Shown here one piece after another: positions 36,906 through 48,396 of a stretch of 64,000 nt of DNA; position 1 is the stretch's first letter; each line of letters starts with the position of its first letter. The DNA is from Cephalopachus bancanus (lineage: Eukaryota > Chordata > Mammalia > Primates > Tarsiidae). The stretch lies in the NCBI GenBank assembly GCA_027257055.1, contig JAPVLO010000623.1, forward strand, positions 496,001-560,000, read 5' to 3'. A program made the translations under genes and the position numbers. Below the pieces are notes generated by a model that was not told the DNA's origin, did no database searches, and saw only the letters and a list, made by a program, of their open reading frames with translations.

Positions 36906-37980
36906 AACCAAAACCACAGTAGGATACCACTTCATATCCACTAGGATGGCTACACTAAAAAACACAAATAAAAAACAAAACAGAAAATAAAAAATGTCAG
37001 GGACATGGGAAAACTGAAACTTTCATACATTGCTGGTAGGGTTACAAAATTGTTCAGCTACTATGGAAAAAGTTTGCCAGTTCCTTAATAAGTTCTAATA
37101 GAATTACTATATATATCTGCAGGATAACCCTACAATTCCACTCCTAGTTATGTGTCCAAAGGAACTGAAAACAGGTACTCAAAAAACTACATGGAGTTGG
37201 GTTTGGTGGCTCATGCCTTAACCCCAGCAATTTGGGAGGCTGAGATGAGAGGATCACTTGAGCTCAGGACTTCAAGACCAGCCTAGGTAACATAACAAGA
37301 TATCGTCCCTACAAAAAAATCCAAAAAATTATCCACGTGTAGTGGCATGCACTTGTGGTTCCAGCTATATGGGAGGCTGAGGTAGAAGGATCATCTGAGC
37401 AAGCCCAGGTCAAGGCTGTAGTGAGCCATGACTGTACCACTGCACTCCAGCCGAGGCAACACAGCGAGACTCTCACTCAAAAGAAAAAAAAAAAACCTAC
37501 ATTGACATACCTGTTTGTAATGGCACTATTTACAATAGCCAAAAGATTTAAAACAGCTCAAATGTCCTCACCAAATGAATGAATTTTAAAAATGTTGTAC
37601 ATATGTACACATACAAAGAAATGCTATTCAGCCACAAAAAGGAATGAAGTACTGACACATGCTAAAACGTGGATGAACCTCTGAAACATTATGCTAACTG
37701 AAGGAAGCCAGATACAAAAGATCATATATTTTATGATTCCATTCATATGAAATATCCAGAACAGATAAACCTATAGAGATAGGATGTAAACCAGTAGCTG
37801 CCAGAGCCTGTGGGGAGAGAGGAATGGGAAGAAGCTGTTCAACAGGTAGTTTTACGTTGGAGTGATAAAAATGTTTCCTAACTAGATAGAGGAGGTGGTG
37901 GCATCATATTGTAAATTTACTAAATATCACTGAACTGTTCATTTTTAAATGGTTAATTTTATATTATATAAATTTCACCT
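36906..37980 (+). mobile_element. old L1M 3' part, continued
   Basis: Begins aaccaaaaccacagtagga, which continues the old L1 text broken at 28965 (tttagtcattaagaaaa). Runs through the ORF2 C-terminus and an old L1 3' UTR to about 37980. An Alu sits at 37193-37490. Confidence 0.75.
37193..37490 (+). mobile_element. Alu, older dimer
   Basis: From ggagttgggtttggtggctc to gcgagactctcactc with an A tail. Flanks aaaaaactacat (37181-37192) and aaaaacctacat (37491-37502). Confidence 0.88.
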
Positions 37981-38700
37981 ACTTTTAAAAAAGTAATCTA
38001 TGACAGAATTACATCCATCAAGGTCATTTAATCAGAAATAACAAATGAAAATTTAGACATTTCTGAAGATAGTTTATCATGTAAAATAATCACAACTCTT
38101 TCCACAAAAACTATTTTAAAAGGTAATGCTCTCATTTCCATTTAGATTAAATATTCTCATGGGTCTTATGTGAAATTAATGGTAAACATTGCTAATTGTA
38201 AAGTTTATTAAATTGTATTAGCAAGGCCAGTAAATGCACTGATTTGTGGATATTGGCAGTTCCCAGGACTAATAAACTGATTATGTTTAAAAACTGTATA
38301 GTCATCTAGCAACCAGATCTTGGTTTTTAAATACCATTTTCCAATAAGAGAAAAGGCTCCTTTGGAGAAAGGACGGATTTCAGGGCCAAGGCAGGGAAAG
38401 TATAAGATGAACCTGGAAAATCATGTTGTGCCAGAAAGTAAAGAAGTGCTTGAAAAAATTTGAGGGCATGTCCAAAGGACACAGGAGCCAACCCAGAGAT
38501 CCTAATGGCCTAAATCTGGAGCAATAAAATAACAAGTAATGAGCATATTAGATTTTAAGCCATAGAATATAGTTTATTAACATCTATGGGTTCATCCTGA
38601 TATAAATAAGCAAACGCTTAAACAAAGGAGAAGGAACAGCTCTTCCTTATAGAAAAACTCCAATTAAATGCAGAAAAAATAAGAGGAACAAAAATATTTA
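37981..38700. other. unassigned sequence left of a Tigger element
   Basis: 38340-38700 has an unusual, moderately GC-richer wording (ggagccaacccagagatcc) that looks like an old repeat or retrocopy and may continue at 39043-39360. I cannot name it. Confidence 0.35.
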
Positions 38701-39042
38701 CACTTGTCCCTTGGTTTCTGTGGGGCACTGGTTCCAGAAACCTCTGTAGATATCAAAATCTATGGATACTCAAGTCCCTTATATAAAATGGTGCAATATT
38801 TACATATAACCTATGCACATCCTCCTGTATATTTTAAATCATGTCTGGAATCCTTATAGTATCTAATATAATGTAAATGCTATATAAATAGTTATTATAC
38901 TGTATTGTTTAAGAAATAATGACAGAAAAAAAGTCTGTACATATTCAGTACAGATGCTATGATCCTTTATTTCCCAAATGTTTTCACTCCGCAGCTGGTT
39001 GAATCCATGAATATAGAACCCATGGATATGGAGAGCCAACTG
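38701..39042 (+). mobile_element. Tigger-type (TcMar) non-autonomous element
   Basis: Contains tactcaagtcccttatataa, aagtctgtacatattcagta and gttgaatccatgaatataga in order, with inverted-repeat ends and TA at both borders (38699-38700, 39043-39044). These are hallmarks of Tigger-derived elements. Confidence 0.8.
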
Positions 39043-39930
39043 TAATTAGGCAAACACCAGAGTATTAATTGTTGTAGACAAGATCCCTTGATGCATGCTA
39101 AAATTAGCTGGTGAAAGCTTAAAAAGAAACATAATGTTTGCATGCACTCAAAGAATCTCTCCCAAGGTGTTTTTTAATTACAAAGTTTGAGACAATAGTA
39201 CTTTCCATAGAGAAACCAAGTAGACAATACCTTAACCAAGTAACGGATGCTAATATCACCAGTAATAAGATGTATCGACATCATATACCCCCAATATCAT
39301 GCCCTGCGGACACAGCATGATGTCTTACTATTTAAGACACTATAATATGGCTTCTACCCCCCCAAACCACCACTGCAACTGTTTTTATCAGGAATACCAA
39401 TTGAGTCACTAATTGCCAAATTCAGTTAACACTTTGCATTCATTGTACATACCCTCTCTGTGATATAACACTACTGACGATTCCCACCATTCTGAAGACC
39501 TCTCCTCCCTTGGCTACTAGCATACCAATCTATCTCATTCGAATCTTTAACGTCTCTGCCACTGTTGATTCTCCTTCTTGTACTATTCTTTTTCAGGAGT
39601 TTTTTCCTTAGTCCTCTATTTTTTCTCATCCTATATAGTCTCCAGGAGTTATTCGTGACCACTGTAAACAAACAAACAAACCACCTCCAAGATAATGACT
39701 CTAAAACTTTAGCTCAAGACCTGACCTCTTTCTTAAGTATCTATTCCATATATTAGAAATTTTCACCATGATGCCTCAAAGACAGTTTGAACTCCATATA
39801 ACCCAAACTGAACTCATCATTTTCTCTACTTTCTCTAACCCCTTAAATTTGCTCCTTCCTATCTTAGTTAATAGCATCATTATCCACCCAGTTGCCTAAG
39901 TCAGATACTTGGGACCTATTCTCTACTTTT
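39043..39930. other. ABCB7: unassigned intron 1 sequence
   Basis: 39043-39360 may be the right half of the unknown block split by the Tigger element. The rest is AT- and CT-rich without named content. Confidence 0.35.
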
Positions 39931-39944
39931 TTATTTTTATTCTT

Positions 39945-40241
39945 TTTTTTTTTTTTTTTTTTTGAGTTGGAGTCTCACTCTGACACCCAGACTGGAGTGC
40001 AGTGGCCGCTTCCGGCCACCGCAGCCTCTACCTGCTGGGCTCCGGCGATCCTTCCATCTCAGCCTTCCAAGTAGCCGGAAGGAATTACAGGCATGCGCTA
40101 CCACGCCCGGTTGATTTTTTTGATTTATTATAGAGATAAGGTCTCGCTGCCCAGGCGGGTCTCGAACCTGCGGGTTCAGGCAATCCACTGACCTCAGCCT
40201 CCCAAAGGCGCAGGATTACAGGCTGAGCCACCAAGCCCGGC
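39945..40241 (-). mobile_element. full-length strepsirrhine-type Alu, antisense
   Basis: Long polyT at 39943-39963, then reverse-complement Alu to gagccaccaagcccggc. Target duplication ttatttttattctt (39931-39944 and 40242-40255), exact. Confidence 0.93.
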
Positions 40242-40255
40242 TTATTTTTATTCTT

Positions 40256-41704
40256 TATTAACTTTCTGTATCAAACCACTCACTAACCCCTCCTCCTATC
40301 AATTTAAGCTCCCAAATACCTCGATAATCACCGTCATAACCTTAGCTGAGGCTATCATCCCTTCTCTCCAATATTAGTATAAACCCTCTATGTTCTATCC
40401 AAACTATATGTCTCTATACCTCCAATCTCGTTCATTTCCAGTCCACCTTCCAAACTACAACTTTTCCAAAGAAGATATGTATAACAATATTCTATTTCTT
40501 GCTCTAAAATATCCTAATCCCATTCATCCACCAGGCCAACATCTACCTATAAGCCTTCAATACTCATCTATAAATTATTCCTTTGGAAAGTCTTCACTGT
40601 CCTCTCTAGCATGAAGATGGTTCCCCAATTCTGGGCTCTCATATAATATTGCACACTGCTCTATGAAAGCTTATCACACCTTATTTGAATTGGTGGTTAG
40701 CCAAACTTTTTTCTCCTCTAAATTGTGATTTCCTGGAGGGCAAGGCTATGTCTCATTCACAATTGTATTCCCAGTACCTAGTATAATGTCTGCTAAATGG
40801 CAGATGTCTAATAAATGTTTGATAAAAAAAAAAAAAAACTGGTGGCAAGTTTTTTTGGTAAATGTAGGGTATGTGTTAGGCAGTGATAAACTATAGAAAC
40901 AGAGTATAGTATAATTTTACTATTTTTATATGTATGACAATATTTTAAGCTAATAATATTGAGAATTTGTTTCAACAATAGTTTTGGAAAATAGACTTAC
41001 TCTAGCTACTTATAAAAGCAATTGATACAGATATGCAAAGGGTCAGCTAAATAAGAAGCAAACCTCACCAGTGTGAGTTGTGAAAAGTAGAGCTAGCAAG
41101 ATGAAGGAGGAAAAGATGAGTCTAAAAACCTGAGTTGTAGTTTCTGTTCTACAATTTATTTCCTGGGGCATAACTAGACTGCTTGAGAAGAATTCAAAAT
41201 AGAAACAATTATGGTAGCCTAACCATATGAGTTGTATAGGTAGTCCCCCATAACATCTAATACCAAAGATTATATTTTATTATGGAACAATAAGCCAAAA
41301 CAGCGAAGCAAATTTTAAAGCACATTACAATACATAAAGTACTTTCACATGTATCATTTCACTTTTATTCAAATACTTATTTTATAGTCTAAAAACAGTG
41401 AGACAAAGTAACTAAGGCAAGGTGATACTCTCCTGCTTTAAAACCTTGTCCTCTTTCCATGGTACAAGAATGCTTGATGGTAAATCCTGACAATGGTACC
41501 TCATGACAGGCAGTGAAGGCTCTTATCATTTCTCTCCTATATTACTTCAGTTTCCTCCTAACTGATGTCTCTATTTCCATTCTCTGCCTACTTTTAATCC
41601 ATCCTTCAAGCTTCACCCAGAATCATATTCCTAAAATAAATGTGATATCATGCTCTACTTAAAATTACTTTCTAGAATGATCATGTCCAAGAGAACTTTC
41701 CTTC
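40256..41704. other. ABCB7: intron 1 sequence with L2 and old-repeat remnants
   Basis: 40690-40815 resembles an L2 3' end (ctggagggcaaggctatgtc, taataaatgtttgataaa). 41510-41690 resembles a common ancient mammalian repeat that I cannot name. No exon seen in the remainder. Confidence 0.5.
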
Positions 41705-41888
41705 TGTGATGATAGAAATGTTCTATATCTGTATGGTCAAATACAATAGCCAGGTAGCCACATGTGACTATTGAGCACTTGAATTATGTCTAGTATGACT
41801 AGGCTACTAATTTTAAAATTTTATTTAATATTAATTAAAATTCAAATAGCTACATGTGGCTAATATCTACTGTATTGGACAGTGACAC
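41705..41888 (+). mobile_element. hAT-type short DNA transposon
   Basis: Wording agccacatgtgactattgag near the left and tagctacatgtggctaatat near the right form an imperfect inverted repeat, with an AT-rich centre. A second, related copy is at 50305-50470. Exact family not named. Confidence 0.65.
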
Positions 41889-42091
41889 TCTAATTAACAG
41901 AGAGCCTTTTTTCTAATCCTGGTGAAAACCACTCAATAAATAAGTAAAGGAAAGAAGAATTAAAATTTTAAAGTCTTTTATAAACTAAAACACAACAAAA
42001 ATATTAGCTGGTGGTATTATTATACATATAGGTTATGCCAGTGTGTTTGCATAGCTGCCTTTCCCCCCGCTTTTCTGTATTGTCTTATCTT

Positions 42092-42381
42092 CCTTTTTTT
42101 TTTTTTTTTTTTTTTGAGTTGGAATCTCACTCGGTCGCCCAGACTGGAGTGCAGTGGCCGCTCCCGGCCACCACAGCCTCGACCTGCTCGGCTCCGGCGA
42201 TCCTTCCGCCTCAGCCTTCCGAGTAGCCGAAATTACAGGCACGCGCTACCACGCCCGGCTGATTTTTTGATTTATTGTAGAGATGAGGTCTCGCTGCCCA
42301 GGTGGGTCTCGAACCCACGGGCTCAGGCAATCCACTCACCTCAGCCTCCCAAAGGCGCGGGATTACAGGCTGAGCCACCGA
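42092..42381 (-). mobile_element. strepsirrhine-type Alu, antisense
   Basis: PolyT, then reverse-complement Alu ending gctgagccaccga, a few bases short of its 5' end. Target duplication gtcttatctt (42082-42091 and 42382-42391). Confidence 0.92.
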
Positions 42382-42460
42382 GTCTTATCTTTCAATAGTA
42401 TATTTGTATTTTTGGTAATTTTTTAAAATATAAGAACTTGATTTTGAAAAAAGAAACCTA

Positions 42461-42744
42461 GCCGGGCTCGGTGGCTCAGCCTGTAATCCTGCGCCTTTGG
42501 GAGGCTGAGGTCAGTGGATTGCCTGAGCCCGCGGGTTCGAGACCCGCCTGGGCAGCGAGACCTCATCTCTACAATAAATCAAAAAATCAGCTGGGCGTGG
42601 TAGTGCATACCTGTAATTCCAGCTACTTGGAAGGCTGAGGCGGAAGGATCGCCGGAGCCCAGTGGGTCGAGGCTGCGGTGGCCAGGAGTGGCCACCGCAC
42701 TCCAGTCTGGGCGACAGAATGAGACTCCAACTCAAAAAAAAAAG
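42461..42744 (+). mobile_element. full-length strepsirrhine-type Alu
   Basis: gccgggctcggtggctcagc start and the intact hairpin GCGGGTTCGAGACCCGC at 42531-42547. Target duplication aaaaaagaaaccta (42447-42460 and 42745-42758), exact. It faces the antisense Alu 80 bases away. Confidence 0.93.
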
Positions 42745-42758
42745 AAAAAAGAAACCTA

Positions 42759-43278
42759 AGTATATATGGCTCTTTATTAAGCATAATGCCTATGTTACTA
42801 GCAGAAAAAGAAACCACTGAAATGAACAGGAGACACTGAGACTCAATCTTCAAGAATCCCTTAACTCCCCAATAAAGAAACAAGCAAAAACTGGTTAAAT
42901 ATAAAATCAGCAAATACTTTCAGAAAAGCTTCTTAAACACATTAAAGACTTGTTTTTTATGTTACACAAAATAATCACGGAGTTATATATGGGGATGTTA
43001 AAATGCATTACTAGTAGACAAAACAAATTAGACTTCAAATAAATGAGCATATTAATACAATAGATTCAAAACAGTTCACCAATTGAAAAGCTTAAACATG
43101 AAATTATTCTCATTGTAAAAACAAGAACACCAAACTATGACTAAGTATCTATAATAACAAGTGAAAGTTCTTTTTTATTGTCTTCTAGCTCCCAACCCAT
43201 CCCCTCTCTAAAAGTAACCACTATTACTAGTTTGGAGTATATCTTTCCAATTTTTTTTGCATTTGCATACACACACAC
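42759..43278. other. ABCB7: intron 1 sequence without recognised repeat
   Basis: AT-rich, with a short CA run at its right end. Nothing else recognised. Confidence 0.45.
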
Positions 43279-43664
43279 TGGTATGGGCTGAATTGTGTAT
43301 TCCTCCCCCTCACAAATTCATATGTTGTAGTCCTAACCTCTAGTACTTCATAACATGACTGTATTTAGACAAGGAGTTTAAAAACTTAATTAAGATTCAA
43401 TGAAGCCAACAGGATCAGCCCTAATCCAACATGACTTCTTGTACTTATAAGAGAAGATAAGGAGACAAACTCAGAGAAAAAAAAATGAAAGACAGGGAGA
43501 AGGTGACTATCTATAAGCCAAGAACAGAGGCCTCAGAAGAAATCAACCCTGCTGACTCCTTGATCTTGAACTTCATAGGCACTACAAATGTGAGATAATA
43601 AATTTCTGTTGTTTAAGCCATCCAATCTGTAGTACTTTGTTATGGCACCCGTAGCAAACATACA
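43279..43664 (+). mobile_element. MLT1-type MaLR solo LTR
   Basis: Segments gggctgaattgtgtattcc, aattcatatgttgtagtcc, acttataagagaagat, ataaatttctgttgtttaag and ttatggcacccgtagcaaac occur in MLT1 order. Ends TG...CA, with cacac on both sides (43274-43278, 43665-43669), a weak test because the flank is a CA repeat. Confidence 0.85.
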
Positions 43665-44551
43665 CACACAGCTGTGAAGTCACTATAGTTACAGTAGTTG
43701 AAGAAAGAGTTCATATATGGCAATTATTCATGCACTTAAAATATGAATATATTACAATAATCAGTTATAGTGCAAGTTACTCAAGATCAGTAAAAACTAT
43801 TTGATAAGTAAGCCAAAATAGAAGCCTCAACTTTCCTTTCATAATAGCCTTTGAAAAACATAAGTGTAAAAGCTACTCTCCCTAAACATCAGCACCTGAG
43901 AAAGCTTAGGATGGAGTTTCCCTATTCTAACATCTTTCCTCTCTGGATACGGTAAAGAAAACTTAATCAGAGAACTAATGAACATACCAAAATACAGCAT
44001 GCAGTTACAATTTCTACAAAGAGTAGAATTTTTTTAGGTTTTTTTGAGGAAAACCTCAAATAACTTTATCCCACAAGTCGTTTTTTCTCAGCAAAACATG
44101 CCCTCAAATAAACTCAAAAGTTTTAGGACAAAAAGTATATGTGCTTTGGTTACTGAACTAAAAACTGGCATTCACTGATGCTACCCCACTATGGTACCAT
44201 GCACCTAATGGCAGAAATGCAATGGACAAACTTATGAAGTTGCCCTCAAAAAAGTGAGCCTTCAATTCCAAATGTATAGCACTAAAGGGAATATTATTAG
44301 ACTTTGACTTTGGTTTGGTTATAAATGAAATCCATTTCACAAATATATTCTGAGTGCCTGCTACATGTAAGATGCCATGCCCAACTCTGTGAAATACAAA
44401 AAAAGATAACTGGAATGTATCTGCCTTTTAGGTACATAAAATCTTATCTCTTCCACAAGATACACAGGACAACTTCTTGTAGGAAAAGATGTGGTAACAG
44501 TTCAAAGGAGGAAGAAATCAGTGTCTTATGACCTTATAAGAAATGGTTCCT
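43665..44551. other. ABCB7: intron 1 sequence without recognised repeat
   Basis: A short MIR/L2-like phrase around 44345-44385 (gagtgcctgctacatgtaag). No exon. Confidence 0.45.
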
Positions 44552-44848
44552 TAGCTGGTTTCTTAGCTCATGCCTGTAATCCCAGCACTTTGGGAGGCTG
44601 AGGCAGGAAGATTGTTTGAGCCCAGGAGTTCAAGAACAGCCTGGGCAACATAGCGAAACCTCATCTCTACGAAAAAAATTAAAAAATTAGCTAGGTGTGG
44701 TGGCATGTGCCTGTGGTCCCAGCTACTTGGGAGGCTAAGGTGGAACGATCACCTGAGCCCAAGAGGTCAAGGCTGCAGTGTGCTGTGATCGATCGTGCCA
44801 CTGCATTCCAGCCTGTGCAACAGTGAGACCACTGACTCAAAAAAAAAG
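44552..44848 (+). mobile_element. Alu, older dimer
   Basis: agcactttgggaggctgagg and gcctgggcaacatagcgaaa in the left arm, right arm to gtgagaccactgactc and an A tail. Confidence 0.88.
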
Positions 44849-45709
44849 GGTGAAAAAGCTAAGATTTGAAAAATAGGTAGGAGTTAGAGAGAGGACATGT
44901 GGACAGTTCAGAACTAGGGTATGGCATAAATAAAGGAACAGAAACAAAAAAAGCACAAGGTCCAAAGAATGGGGAGCAATTCAGGGTGGTTAGAGGGGCA
45001 GGGTCTTAGTACAGAAATAGTTAACAATATGGCTAGCAAGTTAGAGAGGTGGAAATGCTTAGGGCCTTAAACACCAGGCTAAGGTGTAGAGTCCACTGAA
45101 GTTTATAAGCAGGGAAGTGACATAAAAGTTGGACTTTAAGATGAATAATCTGGATGTGGTACATGGAATGGATTGAAAGGGCGAGTCCCTGAATGCAGGG
45201 AGAAAAGTCATGCATAAAGTAATGAGGACCTAAAACTAGGACAGAAGTTAAAGGACAAAAAAGGATGGAATAGACCCTGCTACTGCAATGAAATGTTCAC
45301 CTAACTCACAGGATCACTGTGAAGACCAAATGACATAATAAAGACTTGAAAAGCATATTTACTAACTAGTGACAAATCCTACAAGGGAGTCAAGAGAGCA
45401 CAGATGAGAACTTTAGGGAAATGGATTTTAGGAAAGGAAGAAGAAAACCAAAACAAAAGTATCACCTTATGCAGAAAACTAACTATATAGCTATTACAAT
45501 TACTAAAATCTTAAATAACTAAAAAGACCTAAGTTTGGTAAAGGCTGAGCACCAAGAAAAAAATGCTTACAAGAGAAACAATTCACAATTATCTCGATGT
45601 AAAAATTATATACATATAAGAACAGACATTCAAAGGAAAAAAAATTATTTAGGATGTGGGACTGTAGTAGTTCTTATTTTTTATAAGACGTAATTTTGTA
45701 CAATTAAAA
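44849..45709. other. ABCB7: intron 1 sequence with an ancient repeat
   Basis: 44940-45240 carries wording shared with a common ancient mammalian repeat (cttagggccttaaacaccag, agcagggaagtgacataaaa), as does 54060-54340. The rest is unassigned. Confidence 0.4.
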
Positions 45710-45996
45710 GGGGGCACAGTGGTTCAAACCTATAATCGCAGCGCCTTGGGAGGCCAAGGTGAGAGGATCGCCTAAGTCCAGGGGTTCAAAACCAGCCTGG
45801 GCAACTTGGTGAGACCTCGTCTCTACAATAAATCAAAAAATTAGCCGGGTGTGGTGGCATGTACCAGTAGTTCCAGCTACTTGGAAGGCTGAGGTGGAAA
45901 CATCGCCTGAGCCCAGCAGGGTGAGGCTGCAGTGGTCGTGAGCATGCCACTGTACTCCAGCCTGGGCGACAGAGTGAGACTCTAATTTAAAAAGGG
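45710..45996 (+). mobile_element. Alu dimer, intermediate type
   Basis: Left arm aligned from ggcacagtggttcaaacc. Linker ctctacaataaatcaaaaa as in the younger strepsirrhine copies, but the right arm has agcatgccactgtactccag. Confidence 0.87.
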
Positions 45997-46896
45997 GGAA
46001 ATGTAAAAAGTAAGGATCAAATACAAGACAGACTACTTTATCTTCACTATATACCTTACTTTACAATATGGGAAAGAATATATTTCTCTTTGATAAAGCA
46101 AAACTTTAAGATAACATCGAGTAACAATATAATTCTATATTTATCATTTAATCAAATCTTTTATGTACAGTATCATTCCATTTCTAACCCCACTACCCAA
46201 GGACACATGCCCTTTATCTTGTCACTGGCTACTCAGGAACTCCTTTAGAGACCCATCAGTCAGGAATGTTATATTTATCAAGGATTGTCAACTGGGGGTC
46301 AGTTGCTGATCTCCCTCAAATTGCATGCAAAACGAAGCATGTGTGTATGTGTATTTTTCTAGGGAGAAGGCCCATGGCTTTTTATCAGATTCTCAAAGAT
46401 CCTAGTGTTCTAAAAGAAAATTTAGAAATACTGTTATGAACTTTTCTCTCTCCTCCTACTAATCTTAATAATTAATTAAAACCAATGTGTCAATGGCTTA
46501 GAGAATGTTATTTATTTAACTATCTCTGCATAAGGAATTCTCTGAATTCCTCTTCTCCATCCCCAGTGCCACTTTAGACTAACACCTTTACAGTTCCATT
46601 CCCTATCATTTACAACCCATATAAGCTTCAACTTTACTTACAACTTTTATAGCATTGCTTCTATTCTTCTCTACTTTACTCCCATCTCCCCCACACTAGA
46701 AAATACTAAACTCATCATTAAACTCATTTTTTTTCTGCTTCAATTCTTAGATTTACAAGTATAATGAGAAGAATAATACAAATTTGTCACATCAAAAATT
46801 CATGTGGCCCAGATCCCAAGCCCCACGTAGGCTGGGGCATCGTGTTCCCTGAGCTATTCCACTAGACTGTGTCAGTTTGAATGAAATCTCCATAAG
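45997..46896. other. ABCB7: intron 1 sequence left of the SUV39H2 retrocopy
   Basis: A possible hAT remnant at 46280-46420 (ggagaaggcccatggctttt). The 60-100 bases before 46897 may be the copied SUV39H2 5' UTR, but I cannot confirm where the retrocopy starts. Confidence 0.4.
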
Positions 46897-48396
46897 ATGG
46901 CAGCGGGTGAGGCATGAGGAGTTTGCCTGGCCTAGTTCTACTAGATACTCTTCAGGAATTATATAGCAAAGTTCACATGCAAGTCAACTGGAATCACCAA
47001 AATAAATCTAAACAATTATGAGGTAGAAAACCTGTGTGACTACAAGGTAGTAAAGGAAATGGAATATTATCTTGTAAAATGGAAAGGATAGCTAGATTCT
47101 TCAAATACTTGGGAACCTTTGCCGAATTTCATGTGCCTATTACTGCTTCTGCAGTTCTCTAATGACAAGCATAATTATTTATCTCAGGTATGGAAAGGCA
47201 AAGTAATAACTCCAAAAACAGTAACAAAATTTTGAAACTTGCCATTGCTCAGTACATTGTAAAGATGGCTAAACAAAAGATAGCTTGGCAGAGATGGCAA
47301 GATGAACTCAACAGAAGAATCACAAAGAAATTATATTTGTTGAAAATACTGTTGATTTAGAGGACCCACCTTCAAACTTCTACTACAATAACAATGAATA
47401 CAAACCAGCTTCTGCAATCAGTTTACCAAAGAAGCTACCTTTAGTTATTCATACATACAGATTGCTTATTTTAAAAATGTCCTGCTGAAGCTCGAGTTCT
47501 TCTGGCTTATAATAAAAGCCAACAAATTAAAATTCCACCTGGTACTCTGATCTATGAATGCAACTCAAGGTTTCAATGTGGACCTGGCTGTCCCAAAAGG
47601 ATTATACAAAAGGCAGAGTATTCGCTCTGCATCTTTTGAACTAGTCACAGCTGTGGCTAGAGTGTCAAAATCCTTGTGAAGATTTAAAAAGAGTTTTGTC
47701 ATGGAATATGTTGGAGAGGTAATCACAAGTAAAGAAGCTGAAAGATAGGGGCAGTTCTATTTCAACAAAGGAAACACATATTTCTTTGATCTGGACTATG
47801 AATCTCATGAATTCACAGTAGATGCAACTTGATATGAAAATGTATCTCATTTTATGAATCAAAGTTGTGTCCCAAATCATCGAGTGTTCAATGTTTTCAT
47901 TGATAACCTTTTTTTTTTCTGAGTTGGAGTCTCACTGTCGCCCAGACTGGAGTGCAGTGGCACGCTCCCGGGCACTGCAGCCTTGACCTGCTGGGCTCCA
48001 GCAATCCTTCCGCCTCAGTCTTCCAAGTAGCTGGAACTACAGGTGCGCACCACCACACCCAGCTAATTTTTTTGATTTATTGTAGAGATGAGGTCTCGCC
48101 AAGTTGCCCAGGCGGGTCTCGAACCCGCGGGCTCAGGCAATTCACTCACCTCGGCCTCCCAAAGTGCGGGATTACAGGCTGAGCCACCGAGGCCAGCCTT
48201 GATAACCTTGATATTCATCTTCCCCAAATAGCACTGTTTTCCACAAGAACCATAAATGCTGGAAAGAGCTTTTGATTATCAAATGAAAAGTTCTGGAGAT
48301 ATATCTCTAGATTCTACTGACCACAACCCAGCGAAAAAGAGGGTCAGAACTGTATGTAAATGTGGAACTGTGACTTTGAGAGGTTACCTGAACTGA
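46897..48396 (+). pseudogene. SUV39H2P: SUV39H2 processed pseudogene with an Alu insert
   Basis: Intronless copy of SUV39H2, the H3K9 methyltransferase of heterochromatin. The chromodomain is readable (YEVENLCDYKVVKEMEYYLV near 47020-47080), followed by pre-SET and SET sequence, EYVGEVIT (47703-47726), and an end matching the human C-terminus with TGA at 48394-48396. Damage: TAG in place of a chromodomain Trp codon (near 47089), stops after AER and in place of an Arg in the SET domain, several indels in pre-SET, the SET motif NHSCDPN changed to NQSCVPN, and an Alu at 47911-48198. Absence of introns and location inside ABCB7 on the opposite strand show an L1-mediated retrocopy. Copied 3' UTR probably continues to about 48870. 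Non-functional as a protein. Confidence 0.93.
47911..48198 (-). mobile_element. Alu inserted in the SUV39H2 retrocopy, antisense
   Basis: PolyT then reverse-complement Alu. Target duplication ttgataacctt (47900-47910 and 48199-48209) lies in the codons for FIDNL of the SET domain, so removal restores the copied reading order. It carries the hairpin complement GCGGGTCTCGAACCCGC (48112-48128). Confidence 0.95.

Noticed and set aside
46897..48396. Functional SUV39H2 paralogue
   Set aside because: Stops in the chromodomain and SET domain, several indels, a damaged catalytic motif and an Alu insert.
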